A stretch of DNA of 64,000 nt, taken from positions 1 through 64,000 of the forward strand of contig JAFWEV010000046.1 in NCBI GenBank assembly GCA_017512745.1. Reading direction: 5' to 3'. Numbering within the stretch: the first letter of the stretch is position 1; each line of letters opens with the position of its first letter. The translations under genes and the position numbers were made by a program. The stretch is from Oscillospiraceae bacterium (lineage in GTDB: Bacteria; Bacillota; Clostridia; Oscillospirales; Ruminococcaceae). Positions 1 to 10,083 of the stretch are shown one piece after another. A model generated the notes under the pieces. The model was not told the origin of the DNA. It ran no database searches and saw nothing but the letters and a program-made list of their open reading frames with translations.

Positions 1-436
1 ATAAGAAGCCTTATTTTGTTGTGACCACAGAAGACATTGCTGATGGGGATGTTCTTAGAATAGAGGAGAAACGCTTTCTTAAGTTTCATAAATTCGCAAA
101 ATATCTAAATAATGATCTTTCAGGAGCACAGCTCATAGGATGTGATCTTTCAGATGTTAATCTAGAAGAGGATCTTTCTGGAATTGATTTCAAAGGCGCA
201 TACGTGTTGCGTGACAATATTGATAATTATTCAAATGCGATACCTGTAGATGCAGTTATCAAAAAAGAATATAAGAAGCCATATTTTGTCGTGACTACAG
301 AATACATCGCTGATGGGGATGTTATTAAGGTTGATGAAAGGCGTTTTCTTAAGTTTGAACAATTCGCAAAATATCTTAACAACGATCTTTCTGGGGCACA
401 GCTCATAGGATGTGATCTTTCAAATGTTAATCTCGA
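1..436 (+). repeat. 270-bp in-frame direct repeat
   Basis: The sequence from 1 (ATAAGAAGCC) recurs from 271 with few changes and encodes KKPYFVVTTE followed by IADGDV and NNDLSGAQLIGCDLS. The period is exactly 270 bp, or 90 codons. The second copy diverges after the VNLE codons near 435. The array may extend further left, outside the window. Confidence 0.9.
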
Positions 437-2159
437 ACTGTATTGTTTGGAAAATGCTGTGATTGCTTATAATCCGAATGAAATGATAGAAAGGATACAA
501 TCCACTTCAGAGCGAATTGAAATTCCCGAGTCGACGGAATTAACTATTGCACATGATGACCGATTTTCTGTATCAGATTTTAACTTGTTTTATATTTCAG
601 ATCTGCACCTCGATACAAAAATAAGTATTTGCTGCAGAACAGATGATGAGATAGAAAAGTATCTACGGAAAAAGATCAGACAAATTCAAAAATCAATTAG
701 TCAAGCGGAGGATTCCAGGTACAGATCACTACTTATAGTACTTGGGGATATCTCATGTGATTTTGAACTGAATAAGCTTTTTTTGCAAAAACTGCGTCAT
801 ACATGTGGGAATCTGCTACTAATTCTTGGGAATCATGATTTATGGTGGGATGATTATCGAAAACAGATTAATCGGTATGAGGAATTTTGCTCAGAAGAAG
901 GAATTGTGTTTTTGCAGAATTCATTATGTGTTTTCAAATCTGGACTCTTTGATAATCTATACGGTACCACCTACAATGCTAATTTCATAGAAGATGCACC
1001 AGCCGAAGAACTTAAAAACATAATTCAAAACAGTAGGTTAATAATCTTTGGAGGAGTTGGGTTTGCCGGTTTAAATAATAGATTTAATGCTTCGGAGGGG
1101 AATATATATAGGGGAGCCATATCCAGAAAAGAAGAAATAAAGGAATCAAAATACTTTGAACAATTGTATGCTAAGATTGATGAGGCATTAGGCGACAAAG
1201 AAATCATTATTGCTACGCATAATCCTATGCATGACTGGAGCAACAAACAACGCAATCCAAACTGGATATATTTAAACGGTCATACTCATCATAATAATTA
1301 TGTTGATAATGATGTTGCTCACGTATTTGCAGATAATCAAATAGGATATGAAGATAAAAGATTCATATTAAAGAGCGTTCCAATAAGTGGACAGTATGAT
1401 ACTTTTGAAAATTACGATGATGGAATCTATGAGATAACAAAGAGACAATATAATGAGTTCAATAAAGGAAAACGTATTCGTGGGCACATGGATTTTGCTG
1501 ACACAGTGATAATGATAAAAAAGAACGATTATTATCTATTTATGTGTAAAAATAAGAGTAGTTTTTCGATTCTTAATGGAGGTAGAAGAACGAAATGTTC
1601 TCATGATCCAGAATATTGTTATGATCATCTAGAAGAACTAGTCAACATAGTCGAGAGACCGCTCAAAGATTATTTGGAGTATCAATCGGAGATTAGTAAT
1701 CAAGTTAGAAGCTTTGGTGGAAGTGGTTCAATACATGGCTGTATCGTTGATATTGACTACTTTACACATATATTTGTAAATCCGCTCGATAGGAGTTTAC
1801 ACCCATATTACGCTGAAGACATTTATCATAAAATTGTTTACCCCAATGTGGCTGGAATGCTACAAAACCATTGCCCATCGCTATATCCTAAATATGAGAA
1901 GAAGTATTTAAAAGGGTCGGGGCAGGACCAAGAAAAGAGTATGAGCACACTATCAAATCAAGGTTTGGTCAATTTAGATACATCCATTTACGATGCATCT
2001 CGGTTCTTCAGTGCAGCTCAATATCTGTCGAAGTCAAAAGTTTTACGGTTCTGGTTAGACGAAAATGCAATATCTTTTACCTATTTACTGATGGACTCAA
2101 AACAGTCTCTACCTGAAACAATAAGTGATGATTTTGCAGATGTGGTAGATAAAAACTAA
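3..2159 (+). CDS. Pentapeptide-like repeat / calcineurin-like metallophosphoesterase protein, 5' partial
   Basis: The reading frame is already open at the left edge (KKPYFVV precedes the GTG at 21), so the true start lies outside the window. The N-terminus carries pentapeptide-like stretches (DLSGAQL, DLSDVNL) in a 90-residue unit present at least twice. The catalytic part has the calcineurin-like metal-binding blocks in order: SDLHLD, LGDIS, LGNHD, ATHNP and NGHTHH, so it is probably an active phosphoesterase; its substrate cannot be read. A C-terminal region of about 200 residues, including GGSGSIHGCIVDID, resembles an uncharacterised domain of gut bacteria (from memory). No signal peptide is visible in the part present. 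The gene is clearly more AT-rich than the downstream chromosome, which suggests horizontal origin. A rho-independent terminator follows the stop. Confidence 0.8.
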   Translation, partial: KKPYFVVTTEDIADGDVLRIEEKRFLKFHKFAKYLNNDLSGAQLIGCDLSDVNLEEDLSGIDFKGAYVLRDNIDNYSNAIPVDAVIKKEYKKPYFVVTTEYIADGDVIKVDERRFLKFEQFAKYLNNDLSGAQLIGCDLSNVNLELYCLENAVIAYNPNEMIERIQSTSERIEIPESTELTIAHDDRFSVSDFNLFYISDLHLDTKISICCRTDDEIEKYLRKKIRQIQKSISQAEDSRYRSLLIVLGDISCDFELNKLFLQKLRHTCGNLLLILGNHDLWWDDYRKQINRYEEFCSEEGIVFLQNSLCVFKSGLFDNLYGTTYNANFIEDAPAEELKNIIQNSRLIIFGGVGFAGLNNRFNASEGNIYRGAISRKEEIKESKYFEQLYAKIDEALGDKEIIIATHNPMHDWSNKQRNPNWIYLNGHTHHNNYVDNDVAHVFADNQIGYEDKRFILKSVPISGQYDTFENYDDGIYEITKRQYNEFNKGKRIRGHMDFADTVIMIKKNDYYLFMCKNKSSFSILNGGRRTKCSHDPEYCYDHLEELVNIVERPLKDYLEYQSEISNQVRSFGGSGSIHGCIVDIDYFTHIFVNPLDRSLHPYYAEDIYHKIVYPNVAGMLQNHCPSLYPKYEKKYLKGSGQDQEKSMSTLSNQGLVNLDTSIYDASRFFSAAQYLSKSKVLRFWLDENAISFTYLLMDSKQSLPETISDDFADVVDKN

Positions 2160-2170
2160 GGATATATTTT

Positions 2171-2197
2171 AAAAGAGCTCTTTGAGAGCTCTTTTTT
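2171..2197 (+). terminator. Rho-independent terminator
   Basis: A perfect 10-bp stem (AAAAGAGCTC at 2171-2180 with its complement at 2186-2195) and a 5-base loop run into a T tract. It ends transcription of the metallophosphoesterase gene and lies just outside the likely left end of the mobile element. Confidence 0.85.
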
Positions 2198-2587
2198 CGC
2201 TTTTTTCAATGAAAAGCGTGTATTCTTATGTCTAATTAACCAAAAACGAAATTATTCAAAAAAAATTTACAATTGAAACACTAACATTTGGCCTGTTTCT
2301 GTCCTTAAGGGTAGAGGGGTCTTTTTTCTTTCCTCATTCTTTGAAAACTGAACAGAAATGAATCAGGACTCCAATCTTGAATATGTCTCTGCATCTCAAT
2401 ACTTAGCCGGATGGCGGAGTGGTGAGATTCCTGTGAAACGGATCAACTGTCTGGAGCCTGATTACTTCCCCTGTACGGGGCAATGAGGAAAAACCACCCG
2501 AAAAGAGATATATGGATCGAAAAGAAGACCTCTCTAACACTAATAAATCAGATATTTAAAGACGATTATCTAACAAGGAGGAAGTGA
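2198..2587 (+). promoter_or_regulatory. Leader region of the mobile element, probably structured
   Basis: No gene is visible in this stretch. Between 2419 and 2497 an interrupted long-range stem can be drawn: GTGGT 2419-2423 with ACCAC 2493-2497, and TTCCT 2428-2432 with AGGAA 2486-2490, enclosing a small CCCC/GGGG hairpin near 2468-2480. A strong ribosome-binding site (AAGGAGGA, 2575-2582) follows. This suggests a folded mRNA leader for the RepA-like gene. I recognise no known riboswitch class. The left junction of the element probably lies in the AT-rich part, 2198-2350. Confidence 0.35.
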
Positions 2588-3583
2588 TTGAACAATATGG
2601 AACCAACCGACAAAAAGGAACAACTGCTGCTGAGTTTTGATGATATCAATGCCGAAGAGATCCATTGGCTTTGGTACCCGTATATCCCTCTCGGTAAAGT
2701 GACCATTTTGCAGGGCGATCCGGGATGCGGGAAGACAATGGTCGCCCTTGATTTGGCAGCAAGACTCTCTTCCGGAACACCGCTGCCATTTACGAGTGAG
2801 CCGTTAGAACCGTTGAATGTGATTTATCAGACTGCAGAAGACGGTCTGGGAGACACGATCAAACCGCGTCTGGAGACAGCTGGAGCAGATTGCTCGAAAA
2901 TTATGCTGATCAATGACAATATTGCTCCGGTTACATTTTCGGATGAAAGGCTGGAGAAAGCTGTGAAGGAATCCAATGCCAAGTTTATGATACTGGATCC
3001 CCTGTCAGCCTTTATCGGCAATGACGTGAATCTGAATCATGCGATCGACGTGAGGAAAGCATTCCGGCCTCTGTATGAGATGGCGGACAGGACAAAATGT
3101 GCAGTACTGATCATTTCACATACGAACAAAATGCGTGGCATATCTTCGCTCCATCGAACAAACGGATCCATCGATGTTGCTGCCGCAGTGAGGTCTATCC
3201 TTGCAGTCGGAAAGAGACGAGATGAAAAGACAGAACGCATCCTGGTCCAGGTGAAAAACAACCTGGCTCAGATAGGTCCGTCTTTGATCTATGAGTTAAC
3301 CGATCACATAGATTGGACCGAACAGTCCAATATCAGTGCAGATGACCTGTTTGCGGAGTTTGTCCAGCCGACAGGAAGAAGAACAAAGAAAGATATAGCC
3401 AAGGAGGAACTGATAGAACTGCTGATGGAGAAGGATCAACCGCAGAGATACATAAAGGCTCATTTTGACAAAATGGGGATCGGATTCCGGACAGTACAGG
3501 AGGCTCAGAATGAGCTTGGCATCAAAACATATCGGCAGCACAATCAGAGCTTCTGGTCATTTCCTCCAACTACGCAACAATGA
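2588..3583 (+). CDS. RepA-like AAA/RecA-fold ATPase
   Basis: This 331-residue protein has a Walker A motif GDPGCGKT (residues 43-50), a Walker B-like strand FMILDP and a following IISHTNKM segment, as in the RepA/DnaB/RadA-like ATPases of small plasmids and integrative elements. The C-terminal part (about 265-331) is basic and looks helix-turn-helix-like, so DNA binding is plausible. The likely role is replication or processing of the excised element; this is inferred from the family. The TTG at 2588 was chosen because AAGGAGGA lies 5 bases upstream; ATG 2597 is possible but poorly spaced. The gene is followed by a 400-bp structured gap and then the relaxase. Confidence 0.8.
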   Translation: MNNMEPTDKKEQLLLSFDDINAEEIHWLWYPYIPLGKVTILQGDPGCGKTMVALDLAARLSSGTPLPFTSEPLEPLNVIYQTAEDGLGDTIKPRLETAGADCSKIMLINDNIAPVTFSDERLEKAVKESNAKFMILDPLSAFIGNDVNLNHAIDVRKAFRPLYEMADRTKCAVLIISHTNKMRGISSLHRTNGSIDVAAAVRSILAVGKRRDEKTERILVQVKNNLAQIGPSLIYELTDHIDWTEQSNISADDLFAEFVQPTGRRTKKDIAKEELIELLMEKDQPQRYIKAHFDKMGIGFRTVQEAQNELGIKTYRQHNQSFWSFPPTTQQ

Positions 3584-3662
3584 AATGTTTATCAGAGAAC
3601 TGCGCAGTTATACGCAGTGACTACATAACATTTCCGATGCACTTTGCAATGTTGCGTAGTTG
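3567..3662. repeat. Perfect 13-bp inverted repeat flanking a 70-bp loop
   Basis: CAACTACGCAACA (3567-3579, at the end of the ATPase gene) is exactly complementary to TGTTGCGTAGTTG (3650-3662). Smaller inverted pairs lie inside, such as ACTGCG/CGCAGT and GAAATGTT/AACATTTC. With no T tract after the right arm it is not a simple terminator. A replication- or transfer-related site is an inference. Confidence 0.7.
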
Positions 3663-3683
3663 TTGTCGGCCGGGAAAAGGGAG

Positions 3684-3876
3684 TCCAGAGGGAACGTCTG
3701 GCCCACAGCCTTGGCACAAGGTGTAGTGGGTTATACAATTTCCACCCTTTAAGAGAAACAGATGGTTTCTCTTCATCACAGACAATTGTGGAACGAGTCA
3801 AGGAAACGAGTGACACAACAGTCTGTGATCGGAGGGCAGGCATCAGAGCGGAATGAGCGATTGTGACTGCCCTCCG
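3684..3876 (+). other. Cluster of hairpins upstream of relaxase: candidate oriT or structured RNA
   Basis: Five stems follow each other almost without gap. They are CCAGA/TCTGG (near 3684-3700), CCCAC..CCTT/AAGG..GTGGG (3702-3730), AAGAGAAAC with its complement (3751-3759/3765-3773), ATCACAGAC with its complement (3775-3783/3821-3829, enclosing TTGTG/CACAA and GTCA/TGAC), and CGGAGGGCAG with its complement (3830-3839/3867-3876). No convincing gene occupies 3584-3983. In mobilizable elements the origin of transfer normally lies next to the relaxase gene and contains inverted repeats, so oriT is the leading explanation. Confidence 0.5.
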
Positions 3877-3983
3877 AAAAAAGAGGTGTGAAATTGTATT
3901 CGGAAAATCGGCGGGACAAAAAATGCGCAGAGACACATTGCATTTCTACCTCTTCTATCAACAGGTTATGAAAGGAGACAATT

Positions 3984-4960
3984 ATGGCGAACTACGCGAT
4001 CATGAGAATAGAGAAAAGGAAACTTGGCGCAGTTGGAAGGATATGCAGACACAATGAGCGACTAAAGAAAGAATACAAAAGCAATCCAGATATTGATCTG
4101 GAGAGAACAAGAGAAAACTATCACATCATAGGCCCATGTACAAACTACAGAAAGGAAGTCCTTCAGAAGATAGAAGAAGCAGGAGCTAGGATGAGAAAGG
4201 ACAGCGTGGTACTGCAGGATTGTTTTATAGGGGCCACACCAGAGTGGATTCACGGGAAGCTGCCTGAGAAGCAGAGAGAATATTTTGAATATGCTGTGAG
4301 ATTCTTTGAAGATACATTCGGAAGAAAGAATATCATCTCTGCAGTAGTGCATATGGATGAGGCGACACCGCACATGCATTTAAGCTTTGTCCCTCTGACA
4401 AAAGACGGAAGGCTCTCATCCAAGGAACTTATAGGAGGACCAAAGGGGCTGAGCCAGCTGCAGGAAGCATTCTATGTCCATATGAGCAAGCGATATCCGG
4501 ATCTTTCCAGGGGAATTTCTGCAAGAGTGACACAGAGGCAGCATATTCCGGTCTATATGTACAAGAATGCAGATATGCTCTATGCCCACTATCAGGAACT
4601 CAAAGAGGCAGTATCGGAGATCAACTCCCTTTCTTTGATGAATAATAGGATAGAAGCTATTGATCTCCTGCAGAAATATGCCCCGGAACTGGCTAAGCTG
4701 AAAGAACAGAGCAATGTAATAAGCGATAAGATCGAATATCTTGAGCGCAGCATTTGGAATGAGCGCAATGGGGTCGGCAATTATGGGGAAGATAAGAAGG
4801 AAAAGAAGAAGATAATCAGAGAAAAGAACCGTGAACTGTATGAATTGAATGAAAAGCAGAAAAAGCTGGAGAAACTGATCTCAGCGATCCCATATGAGCT
4901 GTTTGAACATATCAGACAAAAAGAACTCATAGCGAGGAGAATCGGCGGGTGGGAAAGATA

Positions 4961-4961
<1 letters not shown>
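3984..4961 (+). CDS. MobV-family relaxase (Mob/Pre, TnpZ-like)
   Basis: This protein of 325 residues nicks oriT and pilots single-stranded DNA during mobilization (family knowledge). It begins with MANYAIMRIEKRK, typical of Mob/Pre proteins. It has the metal-binding motif HMDEATPHMH, with His123, His130 and His132. The C-terminal third (about 200-315) is charged, helical and probably coiled coil. The ATG has the upstream site AAAGGAG. Its TAA overlaps the ATG of the next gene by one base, so the two are translationally coupled. The length is shorter than the 400-500 residues common in plasmid Mob proteins but within the range of element-borne relaxases. Confidence 0.9.
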
Positions 4962-6923
<1,962 letters not shown>

Positions 6924-6944
6924 ACACACCAATAGATTTTTCAA

Positions 6945-6982
6945 TAAAAAAGGAAGAAGAGTATCACGAGTACTCTTCTTCC
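6945..6982 (-). terminator. Terminator of the tRNA-fMet transcript
   Basis: A perfect 12-bp stem (6952-6963 with 6971-6982) and a 7-base loop are followed on the minus strand by a run of Ts (the As at 6945-6951). It lies about 60 bases beyond the tRNA 3' end and has a T tract only in that direction. Confidence 0.85.
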
Positions 6983-7043
6983 GGTTGAAAGATTAGAAAC
7001 TATCCGTTTTTTTGAACTATCAAGTCCTTTATCTTTCTCATTA

Positions 7044-7119
<76 letters not shown>

Positions 7120-7150
7120 ATATATAAACCGTTTCATTCGGTGTTCTAGT

Positions 7151-7179
7151 ATTATATAATTGTTTTGTGGCTGTGTCAA
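7151..7179 (-). promoter_or_regulatory. Consensus sigma-70 promoter of tRNA-fMet
   Basis: On the minus strand TTGACA (7179-7174) and TATAAT (7156-7151) are separated by exactly 17 bases. This is a perfect match to the housekeeping consensus, about 30 bases upstream of the mature tRNA 5' end, as expected for a strongly expressed stable RNA. Confidence 0.93.
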
Positions 7180-7252
7180 CTCTCCGCGAACATCAGTGAG
7201 ATTATATGACATAGATCACAGATTTTTCTGATAAAAAGGCAGAGATCAAATT

Positions 7253-8500
7253 ATGGGCATTGCTCCTAATCTGGTAAGAGAGAAGTTCCTCAAAGAATAC
7301 GAGGAATGGTGCAAAACGGACAAGGAACCGGCGCTGTCTTCAAAGGATATGCGGTATTTCCTCGACTGTAATGAGAAGCGTCTCAAGGAAAAAGGGATCC
7401 GTGTGACGGAAGAGTATGCAGTCGTTGAAGAGGACATAACGGGAGATCTCGACAGATCTCACGGCGATTATGTCGCTACGGTCAGTTACAGGGAATGCAG
7501 ACATAACACAGAGTATTTCAGAGGGGACAAATCGATCAAGAAAATATCCCAGCCTGAGACAGTCTATGTCAATGTGCTGGACAAATTCGGATATGAGGAC
7601 TTTGAGTGCACGTGCCCCAACTGCGGTCACAAGACAATGGCGAGCGAATTGTCGGGAGGATGCCCGTACTGCGGAACGATGTTCGAGATAGCGCAGACAT
7701 ATCCATGTGTCCAGTCGATATACTCCGTTCAGGGAATAATGGACAGGGTAGAATTCCCCAGAAAAATAAAGAAGAGAACCATTACATTCGGAATTATCTG
7801 CGGGATAATACTGTTCCTGCTCACGTTCTTCACATCTGCAAGCGAGTATGTGATATGGTTCAGGATCCTGTACTCATTGTTTTTGGGCGGTTTTTGCGGA
7901 GCAGTGTTTGCCTTTATTTTCTACATGGCTACCAGTTATGTGCTATTGGTAAAGGCGCTGAGACTGGCGGGAAAATCCCTGAAACTTCTCGGCGGCATAA
8001 ACACCAGAAAGAAGCTCCTGAAAGCAATGGAGCAGGTGGATCCGGGGTTCTCCTTCGAACTGTTCGAGGGAAAGATTCTCGGAAAGCTCAGAGCCATTGC
8101 TTTCTCTGAAAAGAGGGATGATCTTTCGATCTATTCAGGAGATGAAGATCTCTCCTATCTTGATGACATTATAAAGATGAGCTACAGGGGAGCGATCCAG
8201 CTGAAGAGGTTCAGGAATGAAGGCGGTTACTCAAAGATAAAACTGAGAGCATTCATGACGGACACCTATGCTAGGGGTGACAAGGGTGACAAGATAAAAC
8301 TGAAGGATGAAACCTTCGAGGTGGAGTGCGAGAGGAAGAGCGAAGGCATTTTCGATCTCGGGTTTACCGTGCATGCGGTAAAGTGCAGATCGTGTCAGGG
8401 CAGTTTTGACGCGATGCACAGAAAAGCCTGTCCTTACTGCGGAAAAGAATACGACCTTGCGGAAGATGACTGGGTAATATCGTCCATTGTTAGGGTATGA
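7253..8500 (+). CDS. Membrane protein with two zinc ribbons, function unknown
   Basis: A protein of 415 residues. A cytoplasmic N-terminal region contains a four-Cys ribbon, CPNCGHK plus CPYCGTM (near 120-145). Two membrane segments follow at about 177-200 and 205-235. A soluble domain comes next, and the protein ends with a second ribbon, CRSCQG plus CPYCGKE. The layout of paired ribbons around two transmembrane helices suggests a metal-stabilised membrane-associated adaptor; a Tim44-like central domain is possible but not demonstrable here. ATG 7253 has only a weak ribosome-binding site. The gene stands alone between the tRNA promoter region and the next small gene. Confidence 0.75.
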   Translation: MGIAPNLVREKFLKEYEEWCKTDKEPALSSKDMRYFLDCNEKRLKEKGIRVTEEYAVVEEDITGDLDRSHGDYVATVSYRECRHNTEYFRGDKSIKKISQPETVYVNVLDKFGYEDFECTCPNCGHKTMASELSGGCPYCGTMFEIAQTYPCVQSIYSVQGIMDRVEFPRKIKKRTITFGIICGIILFLLTFFTSASEYVIWFRILYSLFLGGFCGAVFAFIFYMATSYVLLVKALRLAGKSLKLLGGINTRKKLLKAMEQVDPGFSFELFEGKILGKLRAIAFSEKRDDLSIYSGDEDLSYLDDIIKMSYRGAIQLKRFRNEGGYSKIKLRAFMTDTYARGDKGDKIKLKDETFEVECERKSEGIFDLGFTVHAVKCRSCQGSFDAMHRKACPYCGKEYDLAEDDWVISSIVRV

Positions 8501-8521
8501 CCGTTAACAATCCCCTAACAA

Positions 8522-8565
8522 TTGTCAAATAATATATGTATTGTTATACATGAAAATAGTATAAT
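8522..8565 (+). promoter_or_regulatory. Candidate promoter for the 8598 gene
   Basis: TTGTCA (8522-8527) and TATACA (8545-8550) are 17 bases apart; a perfect TATAAT also lies at 8560-8565 but without a well-spaced -35. Just upstream, ATTGTTAGGG (8486-8495) pairs with its complement (8513-8522) across the stop codon of the preceding gene. That stem lacks a T tract and may or may not terminate. Confidence 0.4.
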
Positions 8566-8597
8566 TAATTCATCTATGATGAAGGAGAACATAAAAA

Positions 8598-9062
8598 ATG
8601 GCAGATATAGAGAACAAGATCAAAGAAGTAGCCGGCCAGGCTCAGGACGTTGCAAAGGACGCAGTCTCTGACGTCAAAGCAGAGGCACAGCAGTTCAAGG
8701 CAGACGCAAAGGGCTATGCACAGAGCGCATTTGAAGATGTTAAGAGTGAAGGCAAGGAAGTCGTTGAAGAACTCAAGGCAGCAGTTAAAGGCCAGACACT
8801 CGATTCCGCTTCAACTGTCGGCGGAGCAGGGTACAGAGCGGCAGAGGAGAAGCCCAACGGAATAACGATCGCTTCCGTAGTTATCGGAGCTCTGTCCATC
8901 CTCTTCCCGGTATTCTGGGGACTCGGCGGAGTTCTCGGCGGAGCGATTGCAGCCGTCCTCGGCGCAAAAGCACGCAAGGAGAATCAGACAAAGCTTGCAA
9001 CCATCGGACTTATCCTCGGTGCTGTTGGCTTTGTGTTCGGAGTGATCAGATTCATCTTCTGA
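8598..9062 (+). CDS. Small membrane protein with amphipathic N-terminus and DUF4190-like C-terminus
   Basis: A 154-residue protein. Residues 1-65 are an Ala/Lys/Glu-rich, heptad-like amphipathic helix (AEAQQFKADAKG, EEVVEELKAA style), similar to LEA or apolipoprotein-like segments. The second half has two hydrophobic helices (about 88-115 and 130-154) separated by a short basic loop, AKARKENQTK, in the manner of DUF4190 proteins. It is probably anchored in the membrane with the helix lying on it; the function is unknown. AAGGAG sits 10 bases before the ATG. The gene is monocistronic, bounded by a promoter candidate and a strong terminator. Confidence 0.75.
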   Translation: MADIENKIKEVAGQAQDVAKDAVSDVKAEAQQFKADAKGYAQSAFEDVKSEGKEVVEELKAAVKGQTLDSASTVGGAGYRAAEEKPNGITIASVVIGALSILFPVFWGLGGVLGGAIAAVLGAKARKENQTKLATIGLILGAVGFVFGVIRFIF

Positions 9063-9085
9063 TAACAGATCAAAAGTAATAACTG

Positions 9086-9119
9086 CAGCCGGAGTTTTAT
9101 CTCCGGCTGTTTGCTTTTT
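9086..9119 (+). terminator. Rho-independent terminator
   Basis: The stem CAGCCGGAG (9086-9094) with its complement (9101-9109) and a 6-base loop is followed by TTTGCTTTTT. It lies just after the small membrane protein gene. Confidence 0.9.
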
Positions 9120-9126
9120 AGCATGC

Positions 9127-9152
9127 AAAACGACCGCAGTCTCTGCGGTCGT
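9127..9152 (-). terminator. Terminator for the xylanase gene
   Basis: The stem ACGACCGCAG (9130-9139) with its complement (9143-9152) has a 3-base loop. Reading leftwards only four Ts follow (9130-9127). It sits 12 bases after the xylanase stop. Confidence 0.65.
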
Positions 9153-9164
9153 ATTAAGAGCGGG

Positions 9165-9923
9165 TTATTGATAGGGGTTACCATCCCACCGAAGATCATT
9201 CATGTAGATTTTGGCGTAGCCGCTGCTCTCGATCCCTTCCACTCCGAATGAGATCTCATGAATTCTTCCGAGTTTTAGACCCAGCGATTCCCATAAAGTG
9301 AAATGATCGGAAATACACACGGTTCCTTCGCACGACGGTTCAGTCCGTATGCTCCAGTACTGAACAAATGTTCTGGTACCTATGATAGACGGCTGATTCT
9401 CTCTGACTGTTGAATACACTTCATACTCGACGTTCTGGACCGTATATGTTCCGAGGTAAGTCCTCCCTTCGACCGTAACATGTTTATCATCGGGACGGGC
9501 ATCTCCCCAGTTCTCAACTATATAGAATTCGACCAAAGGTTCTTTCATCCAGCCGTACACGCCCAGGAATGAGTCGCCGTCCGGATGATATTCGGCACCA
9601 TATTGCAGATCGATTTTCCCAAAGGACGACACGGGTCTCGGATCATAAAACGAATGACCTGTTCTGAAGACAACATTATGTGTGTCATGCCATTCGCTTT
9701 CATATGTTCCGTTACGACCGATTGTCATCTTGGTGTCGCCGTAGTCTTTCCAGAGCCCATAGTCATAATCATCCCAATTTCCGAATTCAGTTTCCGTGAC
9801 GACTTTAGTTTCCTGGTTGATTCCGCCGGATACGCTGCCGTAAAAGATTTCGGATGTTACGGAGACACATACAATCAGAAGTATAGTTAATACAATACAG
9901 AAAAACAGCTTAGTATATTTCAT
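9165..9923 (-). CDS. GH11-family endo-1,4-beta-xylanase, exported
   Basis: A 252-residue protein with a hydrophobic N-terminal signal or anchor (residues 5-22, no clear lipobox) followed by one GH11 domain. Both GH11 signatures are readable: EPLVEFYIVENW with the nucleophile Glu132, and FGVEGIESSGYA with the acid/base Glu229. YGW, VQYWSIR and a carboxyl-rich cleft fit the family. It should cleave xylan backbones outside the cell. It is a minimal enzyme without carbohydrate-binding or dockerin module. No sugar transporter or other polysaccharide enzyme is adjacent, and the upstream ribosome-binding site is weak. The ATG was taken from the start of the signal sequence. Confidence 0.85.
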   Translation of the reverse strand: MKYTKLFFCIVLTILLIVCVSVTSEIFYGSVSGGINQETKVVTETEFGNWDDYDYGLWKDYGDTKMTIGRNGTYESEWHDTHNVVFRTGHSFYDPRPVSSFGKIDLQYGAEYHPDGDSFLGVYGWMKEPLVEFYIVENWGDARPDDKHVTVEGRTYLGTYTVQNVEYEVYSTVRENQPSIIGTRTFVQYWSIRTEPSCEGTVCISDHFTLWESLGLKLGRIHEISFGVEGIESSGYAKIYMNDLRWDGNPYQ

Positions 9924-10036
9924 TTTTCACTATCAGTATCTATAAGAGAATAAATGGACTGCAGGTATAACTCTAATTATACATGGTATATAAAATGGGC
10001 TGTCATGTCCAATACGGAATAAACAATATATTATCC

Positions 10037-10065
10037 AAAAAAAGACTGCCGGTGATCGGCAGTCT
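10037..10065 (-). terminator. Terminator of the pgk-tpiA-deoD operon
   Basis: On the minus strand AGACTGCCG pairs with CGGCAGTCT (10065-10057 and 10051-10043) over a 5-base loop and is followed by seven Ts. It lies 19 bases after the deoD stop. Confidence 0.9.
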
Positions 10066-10083
10066 TATATAGTTATTACCTTA

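Noticed and set aside
3644-3856. A 70-codon plus-strand frame in the gap before the relaxase
   Set aside because: No ribosome-binding site, and the DNA is dominated by inverted repeats; better explained as oriT-like structure.
8486-8522. Hairpin after the zinc-ribbon protein gene as a terminator
   Set aside because: The stem overlaps the stop codon and has no T tract, so termination cannot be claimed.
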